The notes under the pieces were generated by a model, which saw only the letters and a program-made list of their open reading frames with translations, was not told the origin of the DNA and searched no databases. The translations under genes and the position numbers were made by a program. Below are positions 48,727 to 57,000 of a stretch of DNA of 64,000 nucleotides, in pieces (the stretch's first letter is position 1; every line of letters begins with the position of its first letter). The stretch covers positions 1-64,000 of the forward strand of contig NZ_JAOAOQ010000028.1 of the NCBI RefSeq assembly GCF_030398385.1, given 5' to 3'. Source of the DNA: Aquibium sp. ELW1220. Its GTDB lineage: Bacteria > Pseudomonadota > Alphaproteobacteria > Rhizobiales > Rhizobiaceae.

Positions 48727-49200
48727 ATGACAGACGAGACCCCCAAACAGCCCGCCATCGACATCGCCCAGCTTCGCCTGAAGGATGCGCTCGACTTCGC
48801 CCCGCTGCTGGCTGCCTATGCCCAGGCGCTGAAGCGCGGCGCGCCGCGTCGCCCCGACCAGTACTACGCCGAGACCCTGCTGCAGGACCGCACGGCCGAG
48901 GTCATCGGCGCACGCATCGACGGAAAGCTCGTCGGCTTCACCATCTTCACCGACCAGCCCGAGCCGGTGTCGGGCATGCGCTGCGGCGTGTGCGATCACA
49001 TCTATGTGCACCACGAGCACCGCAACAAGGGCATCGCCAAGGCGATGGTCGACGTGCTGGCCGACCAGGCCGAGGAACGCGGCTGGACCAAGCTGATCCT
49101 GAACGCCCCGCGCCAGCCCGAAGACGGCCGCAAGCTCTACGAGCAGATCGCCGCGCCTGCCGACTGGACGAGCTTCGTCATCCGCTTCGACAGCAAGTAG
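48727..49200 (+). CDS. GNAT family N-acetyltransferase
   Basis: A 157-residue acetyl-CoA-dependent transferase. CDHIYVHHEHRNKGIAKAMVDVL contains the Q/R-x-x-G-x-A signature of motif A, and TKLILNAPRQPEDGRKLYEQ continues the fold. The acceptor is unknown. GGAACTGT lies ahead of the ATG. It is separated from sdhC by 240 bp that hold the sdh promoter. Confidence 0.86.
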   Translation: MTDETPKQPAIDIAQLRLKDALDFAPLLAAYAQALKRGAPRRPDQYYAETLLQDRTAEVIGARIDGKLVGFTIFTDQPEPVSGMRCGVCDHIYVHHEHRNKGIAKAMVDVLADQAEERGWTKLILNAPRQPEDGRKLYEQIAAPADWTSFVIRFDSK

Positions 49201-49270
49201 CGCCTCGGCATCCGGCAGCGGACGCCCCCCCCCAACGCGTCCCGGGGTGCGTCAGGAGGAAGCGGAGCGA

Positions 49271-49288
49271 GGTTCAATCGATTGAACC
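49271..49288. promoter_or_regulatory. Perfect 18-bp palindrome upstream of sdhC
   Basis: GGTTCAATCGATTGAACC is a perfect palindrome with the central AATCGATT typical of LacI-family operators (CcpA/FruR style core A-A-n-CG-n-T-T). It is centred about 64 bp before the -35 of the sdh promoter at 49344. It is a candidate site for carbon-source control of the TCA-cycle operon. The cognate regulator is not in the window. Confidence 0.5.
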
Positions 49289-49343
49289 ACTTGCCGGATT
49301 CCCCACCGCACTAAATAGCAGGACACAAAGGTCTTTTGCGGCT

Positions 49344-49372
49344 TTGACGCGCTGCAAAAAGCGCACTAGAAA
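49344..49372 (+). promoter_or_regulatory. Promoter of the sdh operon
   Basis: TTGACG - 17 bases - TAGAAA is a strong alphaproteobacterial sigma-70 promoter. Transcription would start near 49379, 60 bases before the sdhC ATG. Confidence 0.7.
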
Positions 49373-49439
49373 GCGCCATCAATGGGCCATGGGGCAGCAG
49401 GTGAACGCATGCCTCTCCGGCCTTAGTCCTGGGGGAGCC

Positions 49440-49853
49440 ATGAGCAACTCGACAGCCACCCGTCCCGGCATGAAGCCACGCCCGCTCTCGCCGCACCTGC
49501 AGATCTACCGTTTCACGCCGACCATGGCGATGTCGATCGTGCACCGCATCACCGGCGTCGCGCTCTACGGCGGCACGCTTCTCGTCGCGTGGTGGCTGAT
49601 CGCCGCCGCGACGTCGCAGAGCGCCTTCGCCACCGCCGCCGCGGTGATGGGGTCGTGGTTCGGCCTGCTTGTGCTCTTCGGCTTCACCTGGGCGCTCTTC
49701 CACCACATGCTCGGCGGCCTTCGCCACCTTGTCTGGGACACCGGCCGCGGCCTCGAGAAGCACACCGCCACGACCTATTCCCTGGCCACGCTGGCGGGAT
49801 CGATCTTGCTCACGATCCTCACCTGGATCGTCATCCTGTTTGCGGGAGCCTGA
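49440..49853 (+). CDS. sdhC: Succinate dehydrogenase cytochrome b556 subunit
   Basis: A 137-residue membrane anchor of complex II with three helices. RPLSPHLQIYRFTPTMAMSIVHRITGVAL is the quinone-site signature (Ser/Arg) and HHMLGGLRHLVWD contains the heme-ligand histidine. GGGGGAG lies just before the ATG. First gene of sdhCDAB; sdhD starts four bases after its stop. Confidence 0.96.
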   Translation: MSNSTATRPGMKPRPLSPHLQIYRFTPTMAMSIVHRITGVALYGGTLLVAWWLIAAATSQSAFATAAAVMGSWFGLLVLFGFTWALFHHMLGGLRHLVWDTGRGLEKHTATTYSLATLAGSILLTILTWIVILFAGA

Positions 49854-49857
49854 GATC

Positions 49858-50241
49858 ATGGCCGACATGCAGACCCCCCTCCGCAAGGTTCGCGGCCTCG
49901 GCGCAGCCGGCCATGGCACCGCCGAGTTCTGGCGCAACCGTGTCACCTCGGTCGCGCTCATCCCGCTCAGCATCTTCGCCGTCTGGCTTGTCGTCTCGGG
50001 CCTCGGCTCGAGCTTCGCCGAGACCCGCGCCACGCTCTCCCACCCGGTCGTGGCCATCCTGCTCGCGCTCTTCATCCTCATCAGCCTCGACCACATGCGC
50101 CTCGGCATGGTCGAGATCATCGCTGACTACATCCACAGCGAAGGTCAGAAGCTGGTCCTCCTGATGCTCAACATCTTCTTCACCATCCTCGTCGGCGGGG
50201 CCTGCGTGTTCGCCCTGCTCAAGATCGCGTTCGGAGGCTGA
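49858..50241 (+). CDS. sdhD: Succinate dehydrogenase hydrophobic anchor subunit
   Basis: A 127-residue three-helix anchor. The start [26 protein letters not shown] and heme/quinone region [16 protein letters not shown] (His near residue 80, Tyr after it) are typical for alphaproteobacteria. It anchors the catalytic SdhAB dimer and passes electrons to ubiquinone. Confidence 0.96.
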   Translation: MADMQTPLRKVRGLGAAGHGTAEFWRNRVTSVALIPLSIFAVWLVVSGLGSSFAETRATLSHPVVAILLALFILISLDHMRLGMVEIIADYIHSEGQKLVLLMLNIFFTILVGGACVFALLKIAFGG

Positions 50242-50248
50242 CCCGCAC

Positions 50249-52078
50249 ATGGCCAAGGCATCATCGGTCAACGGCAAGGCCTATACCTTCGTCGACCACA
50301 AGTTCGACGTCGTCGTGGTGGGGGCCGGCGGCGCCGGGCTGCGCGCCACGCTCGGCATGGCCGAGCAGGGGCTGAAGACGGCCTGCATCACCAAGGTCTT
50401 CCCCACTCGCTCGCACACCGTCGCCGCCCAGGGCGGCATCGCCGCCTCGCTGCAGAACATGGGGCCCGACCACTGGCAGTGGCACCTCTACGACACCGTC
50501 AAGGGCTCCGACTGGCTTGGCGACGTCGATGCCATGGAATACCTCGCCCGCGAGGCGCCCGCCGCCGTCTACGAGCTCGAGCACTACGGCGTGCCGTTCT
50601 CGCGCACCGAGGAGGGCAAGATCTACCAGCGCCCGTTCGGCGGCCACATGCAGAACTTCGGTGACGGCCCGCCCGTGCAGCGCACCTGCGCGGCGGCCGA
50701 CCGCACCGGCCATGCCATCCTGCACACGCTCTACGGCCAGTCGATCAAGAACAACGCCCAGTTCTTCATCGAGTATTTCGCGCTCGACCTGATCATGACC
50801 GACGGCGTCTGCACCGGCGTCGTGGCCTGGAACCTCGACGACGGCACCATCCACCGCTTCGCCGCCAAGATGGTGGTGCTGGCCACCGGCGGCTACGGCC
50901 GCGCCTATTTCTCGGCGACGTCGGCCCACACCTGCACCGGCGACGGCAACGGCATGGTGGCGCGCGCCGGCCTGCCGCTCCAGGACATGGAGTTCGTGCA
51001 GTTCCACCCGACCGGCATCTACGGCGCCGGCTGCCTGATCACCGAGGGTGCCCGCGGCGAGGGCGGCTATCTCGTCAACTCCGAGGGCGAGCGCTTCATG
51101 GAGCGCTATGCCCCCTCGGCCAAGGACCTCGCCTCGCGCGACGTCGTCTCGCGCTGCATGACGATGGAGATCCGCGAGGGCCGCGGCGTCGGCAAGGCCA
51201 AGGACCACATCTTCCTGCATCTCGACCATCTCGATCCGGCGGTGCTGCACGAGCGCCTGCCCGGCATCTCGGAATCGGCCAAGATCTTCGCCGGCGTCGA
51301 CGTCACCAGGGAGCCCATCCCGGTTCTGCCGACCGTGCACTACAACATGGGCGGCATCCCGACCAACTACTGGGGCGAGGTACTGAACCCGACCGAAGGC
51401 GAGCCGGACCGCGTCCAGCCCGGCCTGATGGCCGTCGGCGAGGCGGGTTGCGCCTCCGTCCACGGCGCCAACCGGCTCGGCTCCAACTCGCTGATCGACC
51501 TCGTTGTCTTCGGCCGCGCCGCCGCCATCCGCGCCGGCGAGGTGGTCGACCGCGCCGCGGCGATCCCCGCCATCAACGAGGCCGCCGTCGAGAAGATCAT
51601 GGACCGCTTCGACCGCCTGCGGAACGCCGATGGCGGCACGCCCACGGCCGTGCTGCGCGAGAAGATGCAGCGCGCCATGCAGGAGGACGCCGCCGTGTTC
51701 CGCACGCAGGACTCGCTGGAGAACGGCTGCAAGCGCATCTCGGCGATCTGGAACGAGCTGCCGGACGTCAAGGTGACCGACCGGTCGATGATCTGGAACT
51801 CGGACCTCGTCGAGACGCTGGAACTCGACAACCTCATGGCCTGCGCCATCACCACCGTCTACGGCGCCGAGGCGCGCAAGGAGAGCCGCGGGGCGCATGC
51901 CCGCGAGGACTTCTCCGAGCGTGACGACGCCAACTGGCGCAAGCATTCGCTGGCCTGGGTCGACGACGCGGGCAACGTCTCGCTGAAGTATCGCCCGGTC
52001 CACACCGAGACCATGCTGCCGGTGGCGCAGGGCGGCATCGACATCGCCAGGATCGCGCCGAAGAAGCGGGTGTATTAG
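50249..52078 (+). CDS. sdhA: Succinate dehydrogenase flavoprotein subunit
   Basis: A 609-residue catalytic subunit oxidising succinate to fumarate. FAD-binding [12 protein letters not shown] near residue 25, the covalent flavin histidine in [11 protein letters not shown], active-site HPTGI near 255 and the C-terminal R-rich [15 protein letters not shown] are all present. Full-length and intact. Here sdhB does not follow directly: a toxin-antitoxin pair lies between. Confidence 0.98.
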   Translation: MAKASSVNGKAYTFVDHKFDVVVVGAGGAGLRATLGMAEQGLKTACITKVFPTRSHTVAAQGGIAASLQNMGPDHWQWHLYDTVKGSDWLGDVDAMEYLAREAPAAVYELEHYGVPFSRTEEGKIYQRPFGGHMQNFGDGPPVQRTCAAADRTGHAILHTLYGQSIKNNAQFFIEYFALDLIMTDGVCTGVVAWNLDDGTIHRFAAKMVVLATGGYGRAYFSATSAHTCTGDGNGMVARAGLPLQDMEFVQFHPTGIYGAGCLITEGARGEGGYLVNSEGERFMERYAPSAKDLASRDVVSRCMTMEIREGRGVGKAKDHIFLHLDHLDPAVLHERLPGISESAKIFAGVDVTREPIPVLPTVHYNMGGIPTNYWGEVLNPTEGEPDRVQPGLMAVGEAGCASVHGANRLGSNSLIDLVVFGRAAAIRAGEVVDRAAAIPAINEAAVEKIMDRFDRLRNADGGTPTAVLREKMQRAMQEDAAVFRTQDSLENGCKRISAIWNELPDVKVTDRSMIWNSDLVETLELDNLMACAITTVYGAEARKESRGAHAREDFSERDDANWRKHSLAWVDDAGNVSLKYRPVHTETMLPVAQGGIDIARIAPKKRVY

Positions 52079-52104
52079 GATTGGGCCTGAAGGAGGTCCG
52101 GACG

Positions 52105-52365
52105 ATGGGTGAGATCACGATCAGGCTGAGCGACGCGACGGTGATCGAGGCGCTTGAGGAAATGGCTTCGATCCACGGCAGGCCGGTCGAGGAGGAAGCC
52201 CGTTCGGTTCTGGAGCGCGCGGTCGAGGATCATCGTCACCGGACCGACCTGATCGAGAGAGCTCGGCAGATTCGCGCGATGACACCGACAGGCGTGAAGC
52301 AGACGGATTCGGTCGAGATCATCCGCGCGATGCGCGAAGAGCGCGACCGTGCGCTGGGTGGTTGA
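52105..52365 (+). CDS. FitA/VapB-like antitoxin inside the sdh operon
   Basis: An 86-residue protein of the FitA/ribbon-helix-helix antitoxin class: EITIRLSDATVIEALEEMASIHGRPVEEEARSVLERAV gives the N-terminal DNA-binding part, and the charged C terminus ([18 protein letters not shown]) should wrap the toxin. The ATG at 52105 is chosen because AAGGAGGT is at 52089-52096. It starts 26 bp after sdhA stops and overlaps the toxin by 17 bp. It is preceded by no visible terminator. Confidence 0.9.
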   Translation: MGEITIRLSDATVIEALEEMASIHGRPVEEEARSVLERAVEDHRHRTDLIERARQIRAMTPTGVKQTDSVEIIRAMREERDRALGG

Positions 52366-52762
52366 CGCTTCGGTGGCCGTGAAGTGGATCATCGCGGAAG
52401 AACGCGAGGAGGCAGCGGATTCGCTGCTTTCCCATGGGGAAATGCGGTCCGCGCCTGACCTGTTGCTGGTGGAGGTTGCGAACGTCCTGCGCAACAAGCT
52501 GTCGAAGGGGCAGATATCGCTCCCACACGCCCAGACGGGTTTTCGGTTCGTTGCTTCCGCCATGACGTCCCTGGTGCCGGATCGCGAACTCGTCGGGCGC
52601 GCCCTGGATATCGCCGCCGAACTGGAACACCCGGTGTATGACTGCATGTACATCGCCTGCGCCGAACGAGAAAACACGAAGGTCGTGACCGCTGACGCCC
52701 GCTTCAAGCGACGCACCGCGCAGTCCCGCTACGCAACGCTCGTCGAATCCCTGCCGATCTGA
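52349..52762 (+). CDS. PIN-domain toxin inside the sdh operon
   Basis: A 137-residue PIN nuclease, starting GTG. Acidic residues are in [10 protein letters not shown] (Asp near 6), [10 protein letters not shown] (Glu near 42), YDCMYIACA (Asp near 98) and VTADARF (Asp near 115). VapC/FitB-type RNA cleavage is expected. Its stop is 13 bp before sdhB, whose ribosome site CGGAGA lies in that gap. The module thus shares the sdh transcript, so sdhB must be read through it. Confidence 0.93.
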   Translation: MRWVVDASVAVKWIIAEEREEAADSLLSHGEMRSAPDLLLVEVANVLRNKLSKGQISLPHAQTGFRFVASAMTSLVPDRELVGRALDIAAELEHPVYDCMYIACAERENTKVVTADARFKRRTAQSRYATLVESLPI

Positions 52763-52775
52763 ATCGGAGACACCC

Positions 52776-53555
52776 ATGGTCGAACTCACCCTCCCCAAGA
52801 ACTCGAAGATCAATCCGGGCAAGACCTGGCCGAAGCCGCAGGGCGCGACCAATCTGCGCGAGTACAAGGTCTATCGCTGGTCGCCCGACGACGACCAGAA
52901 CCCGCGCATCGACACCTATTTCGTCGACATGGACGATTGCGGGCCGATGGTGCTCGACGCGCTGCTCTACATCAAGAACAGGATCGACCCGACGCTGACC
53001 TTCCGCCGCTCCTGCCGCGAGGGCATCTGCGGCTCCTGCGCCATGAACATCGACGGCGCCAACACGCTGGCCTGCACCAAGGGCATCGACGAGATCGGCG
53101 GCGCGGTGAAGATCTACCCCCTGCCGCACATGCCGGTGGTCAAGGACCTCGTGCCCGACCTCACCGTGCCCTACGCGCAGCTCACCTCGATCCAGCCCTA
53201 CCTGAAGACGGTCTCCCCCGAGCCCGCCAAGGAATGGCTGCAGAGCCACGAGGACCGGCAGAAGCTCGACGGCCTCTACGAGTGCATCCTGTGCTTCTGC
53301 TGCCAGACCTCGTGCCCCTCCTACTGGTGGAACGGCGACCGCTATCTCGGCCCCGCCGTGCTGCTGCAGGCCTACCGCTGGCTGATCGACTCACGCGACG
53401 AGGCGACCGGCGAGCGCCTGAACGATCTTGAAGATCCGTTCCGGCTCTACCGCTGCCACACCATCATGAACTGCGCCCAGACCTGCCCCAAGGGCCTGAA
53501 CCCGGCCAAGGCTATCGCCGAGATCAAGAAGATGATGGTGGAACGGGCGGTGTAG
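52776..53555 (+). CDS. sdhB: Succinate dehydrogenase iron-sulfur subunit
   Basis: A 259-residue subunit carrying three Fe-S clusters: [2Fe-2S] in CREGICGSC plus a later Cys (TLAC), [4Fe-4S] in [12 protein letters not shown], and [3Fe-4S] in [17 protein letters not shown]. Every ligand is intact. Its 5' end is separated from sdhA by the toxin-antitoxin pair. Confidence 0.98.
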   Translation: MVELTLPKNSKINPGKTWPKPQGATNLREYKVYRWSPDDDQNPRIDTYFVDMDDCGPMVLDALLYIKNRIDPTLTFRRSCREGICGSCAMNIDGANTLACTKGIDEIGGAVKIYPLPHMPVVKDLVPDLTVPYAQLTSIQPYLKTVSPEPAKEWLQSHEDRQKLDGLYECILCFCCQTSCPSYWWNGDRYLGPAVLLQAYRWLIDSRDEATGERLNDLEDPFRLYRCHTIMNCAQTCPKGLNPAKAIAEIKKMMVERAV

Positions 53556-53627
53556 GCAGGGACGCCCGTTCTACGGGGCCAGCCCGCCGAAATCGACCGG
53601 CATGGACCCTGTCGTTCCGCATCTCAT

Positions 53628-53669
53628 GGCGGCATCGACCTCGGAAAGGTGTCGCCGAAGAAGCGGGCG
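53628..53669 (+). pseudogene. Remnant of an sdhA 3' end
   Basis: 42 bases match the true sdhA 3' end (52031-52072) at 34 positions by eye, including an exact 12-base start (GGCGGCATCGAC) and an exact 13-base block (CCGAAGAAGCGGG). In frame it reads GGIDLGKVSPKKRA against [14 protein letters not shown]. The sequence then runs into an inverted repeat AGCGGGCGC/GCGCCCGCT (53662-53684) with no stop in the sdhA position. Nothing upstream of it aligns convincingly, so only the tail of the gene is left. Confidence 0.65.
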
Positions 53670-53879
53670 CGCCTTGCGCCCGCTACGGCGGAGCCGCGTG
53701 TTGGGCGTCATCGGCAGACGCTCCGCCCGTACGCAAAAAGGGCCGGCGATCTACGCCTTGACGGGTATCGGGAACGGGCAGAAACTTGGTTTCTGTGACG
53801 AAGCGGGTACGTCTTAAAATTGTGCCCGACACCTGCTATGTTCGCAGTCCTTGCATTTGTGATGCTCAACGGGGCCGCG
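53670..53879. other. Spacer between sdhA remnant and SUFU gene
   Basis: About 200 bp without a gene. The 9-bp stem AGCGGGCGC/GCGCCCGCT (loop GCCTT) lies at 53662-53684. The sequence becomes less GC-rich toward the SUFU gene. A TTGACG at 53758 could be a -35 box, but no matching -10 was found. Confidence 0.4.
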
Positions 53880-54659
53880 ATGTCCGATGAAGATGAACCG
53901 CTGACTGCAGGCGGATCGAGCATCCATCGTTACGATGGCCATCAGTACGAATTCCGAGGTCCGGTTGATGCCGGCGTTCATCTCGAAAAGCTGGAAACCT
54001 TTCTGCAAGCGGCACTTGGGCCTCAGGCCGGTGTTTACCATGAGATCATTTCAGACAAGGTGCATATCGATATCCTGATTTATGCGCCGACCGAAAGCCG
54101 CGATTGTTGGACGTTCGTCACCAGCGGCATGAGCGACTTGCCCATGAAAGTGCCCGAGATACTGGGAGAAGATCGGGCCTTGTTTTCCCGTTCCGAGTTG
54201 CTGATTTCGCTTCCCCGCGATTGGTTCGACGCGGGAGACAATGGATTGCCGATCGATAGTCAGATGGGTGACGACTCGAAATTCTGGCCGATTGGTCTCC
54301 TGAAGCACCTTGCTCGGTTTCCGCATGAATTCGACACTTGGCTGTGGGATGGGCATTCGATCCCGAATTTCGATCCGCCGGAGCCATATCATCCATCAAC
54401 GCGGTTTAACGGATCCGTCTTGTACCTCGGGATGGGTTCATTGTCCGAGAATCAGGTCATGGAACTAGACGATAGCGGCGCAATCGCTTTCCATACGGTC
54501 GTTCCGGTCTACGGCGATGAAATGACCTACAAGCTCAACAAGGGCTCCGATGCGCTGTTGGAAAAACTCCTCTCGCATGGAGTGACCGACATCCTGGACC
54601 CGAACCGGCCGAGCGTGGTGCAGAAGCGCAGCCTGTTCGACTTTTTCTCCAAGTCCTGA
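53880..54659 (+). CDS. SUFU (suppressor of fused) domain protein
   Basis: A 259-residue protein of the bacterial SUFU family. DVHIDILIYAPTESRDCWTFVTSGMSDLPMKVPE-type sequence near residues 55-95 and SELLISLPRDW are the family's core strands. Bacterial SUFU proteins are frequent immunity proteins in polymorphic toxin systems, for example the YqcF type. No toxin gene is adjacent. Composition is clearly lower in GC than the neighbours, suggesting acquisition. A start at 53838 would add a hydrophobic segment; I prefer 53880 because a GGGG precedes it. Confidence 0.8.
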   Translation: MSDEDEPLTAGGSSIHRYDGHQYEFRGPVDAGVHLEKLETFLQAALGPQAGVYHEIISDKVHIDILIYAPTESRDCWTFVTSGMSDLPMKVPEILGEDRALFSRSELLISLPRDWFDAGDNGLPIDSQMGDDSKFWPIGLLKHLARFPHEFDTWLWDGHSIPNFDPPEPYHPSTRFNGSVLYLGMGSLSENQVMELDDSGAIAFHTVVPVYGDEMTYKLNKGSDALLEKLLSHGVTDILDPNRPSVVQKRSLFDFFSKS

Positions 54660-54687
54660 AAGCCTCAGTCCCGGCGAGGTAAGGGAT

Positions 54688-54783
54688 GCTCCCGCAGCGA
54701 AGGCATCTGCGGCTCCCGCGCGATGCCCATCGAAAGCGCAAAACACGCTGACCTGCACCAGGGGCGTCGACGAGTTCGGCGGC
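54688..54783 (+). pseudogene. Frameshifted remnant of sdhB
   Basis: 96 bases align with sdhB 53008-53102, about 81 of 95 positions identical, plus a one-base insertion near 54740 that breaks the frame. The region encodes the [2Fe-2S] loop, yet two of its cysteine codons are changed to arginine (CTGC to CCGC, TGC to CGC), so it could not function. Weaker similarity continues to about 54820. It is on the same strand as sdhB and follows the SUFU gene by 28 bp. Confidence 0.8.
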
Positions 54784-54921
54784 ATCTCGAAAATGCACCG
54801 GCCGCCATCCGGCATGGCCCGTCGGCTGGCACCGTCCGAGGGTGCCGTTCGGAAGACGGAATCTGTTGCACCCGCAGACCCACATCGGGTTAAAAGGGCG
54901 CTCGCTCCGGCGCTCTTCATC

Positions 54922-54962
54922 CTGAGGTGCGCGCGGAGCGAGCCTCGAAGGACGCACCTGAG
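54922..54962. repeat. Rhizobial palindrome immediately before yceH
   Basis: CTGAGGTGCG (54922-54931) and CGCACCTGAG (54953-54962) are inverted with one mismatch around CGAGCGAGCC-type loop sequence, and CATCCTGAGG opens the element as in the partial copy at 13973. It ends seven bases before the yceH ATG, leaving no room for a normal ribosome site. Confidence 0.75.
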
Positions 54963-54968
54963 ATACCC

Positions 54969-55619
54969 ATGGACACTCCCGCCTCCGACCTGCTTCTCCT
55001 CAACGCCATCGAAGCCCGCGTGCTGGGCTCGCTGATCGAGAAGAAGGAGCTGACGCCCGACATCTACCCGCTGTCGCTCAACGCGACGCAGTCGGCCACC
55101 AACCAGAAGACGGCCCGCGAGCCGGTGATGAGCCTGGAACCGGCCGACATCCACCGCTCCTTCAAGTCGCTGATGGACAAGGGGCTGGTACGCCAGGTGT
55201 CGGGCTCGCGCGTCGAGCGTTTCGAACACCAGCTGTCGCAGCGCTTCTCGCTCACCCGTGGCCAGACCTCGCTGATCGGCCTGATGATGCTGCGCGGGCC
55301 GCAGACCGCGCACGAGCTGATGGCGCGCTCGGAGCGGATGGCGCGCTATGCCAATGTCGAGGAATTGCTCGCCGACATCGACCTGTTGATCGGCCGCAAG
55401 ACGCCGCTCGTCCAGCTCGTCGAGCGCGGTCCGGGCCAGCGCGAGGACCGCTACGCCCATCTGCTCTGCGGCCCGGTCGCCGCCGCACCGCGCTCTGCGG
55501 CCCCGGCGCGTGCCTACGCCGCTGCCGACACGTCGGACCTCGAGGCGCGCGTCGCCGCGCTGGAAACGGAGGTGGCCGACCTGCGGTCCCTCCTCGAGAG
55601 CCTGACCGGGAACGGCTGA
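54969..55619 (+). CDS. yceH: YceH (DUF480) family protein
   Basis: A 216-residue protein with two winged-helix units. LNAIEARVLGSLIEKKELTPDIYPLSLNA and CNQ-type TNQKTAREPVM near the N terminus are the DUF480 signature, and a C-terminal coiled coil (DLEARVAALETEVADLRSLLESL) is present. Role unknown; transcription-like. No Shine-Dalgarno precedes the ATG because a palindrome abuts it. GTG codons further upstream in frame lie in the repeat, so the start is uncertain. Confidence 0.9.
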   Translation: MDTPASDLLLLNAIEARVLGSLIEKKELTPDIYPLSLNATQSATNQKTAREPVMSLEPADIHRSFKSLMDKGLVRQVSGSRVERFEHQLSQRFSLTRGQTSLIGLMMLRGPQTAHELMARSERMARYANVEELLADIDLLIGRKTPLVQLVERGPGQREDRYAHLLCGPVAAAPRSAAPARAYAAADTSDLEARVAALETEVADLRSLLESLTGNG

Positions 55620-55723
55620 CGGCTTTTTCTCCGCCGCCCGCCGCCGCTTGATCCGCGTCAAGCCGCCTGCCTCGCCGTCCGGCTATCACGCTTCCCGACA
55701 ACGAAAAGGGAGCTTGCCTTCGA

Positions 55724-56071
55724 ATGGCGACCACGAACTGGAACGACCTCATCAGCCAGACCAACGGCCGCATGGCGGCGGTGCGCGCCGGTGTGCCGGA
55801 TGTGGCCGCAGGCTTCGCCCAGCTCGCCAAGGCCGCCATCGCACCCGGCGCGCTCGATTCGAAGACCAAGGAGCTGATCGCGCTGGCCATCGGCATCGCG
55901 GCGCGCTGCGACGGCTGCCTCGCCTTCCACGTCAAGGCCGCGATCAGGCTGGGCGCCACCCGGGACGAGGTGCTGGAGACGATCGGTGTGGCCGTCTACA
56001 TGGGCGGCGGCCCTTCGATGATCTACGGCGCCGAGGCGCTTGACGCCTACGACGCGCTGGCGGCGGGATGA
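55724..56071 (+). CDS. Carboxymuconolactone-decarboxylase/AhpD-like protein
   Basis: A 115-residue CMD-family protein. The active-site CDGCLAFH (CxxCxxxH) near residue 62 is the AhpD-type redox centre, so peroxide-linked thiol chemistry is more likely than decarboxylation. A trimer-forming helical fold is expected. It precedes msrA with 81 bp between, so an antioxidant pair is plausible. It is not homologous in motif to the CMD gene at 28983. Confidence 0.9.
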   Translation: MATTNWNDLISQTNGRMAAVRAGVPDVAAGFAQLAKAAIAPGALDSKTKELIALAIGIAARCDGCLAFHVKAAIRLGATRDEVLETIGVAVYMGGGPSMIYGAEALDAYDALAAG

Positions 56072-56152
56072 CCTCACGCAAGCGTGTTGGCGCTTGATTT
56101 TGAACCGCCGCGGAAGGACGCTATCTGTCTGGCCAACAGGGAGATTGACGTC

Positions 56153-56752
56153 ATGCTGCGCATGCTGATCGCCGCCACGCTCGCCACCTTCGCCGCTTCG
56201 GCTTCGCCTGTCGCCGCGCAGCAGTCGGAAAGCGCCGTTTTCGCCGGCGGCTGCTTCTGGTGCATCGAATCCGACATGGACAAGGTGCCGGGCGTCACCG
56301 CCACCACCTCGGGCTATTCCGGCGGAACGCTGCAGAACCCCACCTATCCGAACCACGAGGGGCACCGCGAGGTGCTGAAGGTCGATTACGACCCGTCGAA
56401 GGTTTCCTTCGCGCAACTGGCCGACATCTTCTTCCGCTCCGTCGACCCGACCGATGCCGGCGGACAGTTCTGCGATCGCGGCCATGCCTACACCACGGCG
56501 ATCTACGTGGCGGACGACGCGCAGAAGCAGGCGGCGGAGAAGGCCAAGGCTGCCGCACAGGCCGAACTCGGCAAGCCGATTGTCACTCCGATCGAGATGG
56601 CGGGCACCTTCTGGGCGGCGGAAGACTATCATCAGGACTACTACAAGAAGAACCCGATCCGCTACCGCTACTACCGCGGCGCCTGCGGCCGCAACGACCG
56701 GGTCGAGGCCCTGTGGGGCAATGCCGCCTACGAGGGAATTCCGGCCCACTGA
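56153..56752 (+). CDS. msrA: Exported peptide-methionine (S)-S-oxide reductase
   Basis: A 199-residue MsrA with an N-terminal signal peptide (cut near PVAAQQ), so it should act in the periplasm. GGCFWC gives the catalytic Cys34; GYSGG, YPNHEGHREV and EDYHQDYYKKNP are the family blocks. The frame stays open upstream, but the signal peptide begins at this ATG and GGGAG precedes it. No msrB is adjacent. Confidence 0.94.
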   Translation: MLRMLIAATLATFAASASPVAAQQSESAVFAGGCFWCIESDMDKVPGVTATTSGYSGGTLQNPTYPNHEGHREVLKVDYDPSKVSFAQLADIFFRSVDPTDAGGQFCDRGHAYTTAIYVADDAQKQAAEKAKAAAQAELGKPIVTPIEMAGTFWAAEDYHQDYYKKNPIRYRYYRGACGRNDRVEALWGNAAYEGIPAH

Positions 56753-57000
56753 TCGCTCCCGCGCGGGCGGACAGCCGGGCAACAGCTTGCGGACCGGCCG
56801 CCCTCGCGTCGGCCGCGCTCAAGGCGAAGCCGGCCGCGGGCTCCCCTTGACGCGCTTTGCCGTTTAACATTTCTCAATGCTGTTTGCCATTTCTTGGCGC
56901 GCCGCGCAGATCATTGCTGCCGACAGCCGTCTTATTAACGGATTGGCGCGCCAACCAGTGCTACGGAACCCGGGAGATCGAGACAACTCGCCGGTAGCCC

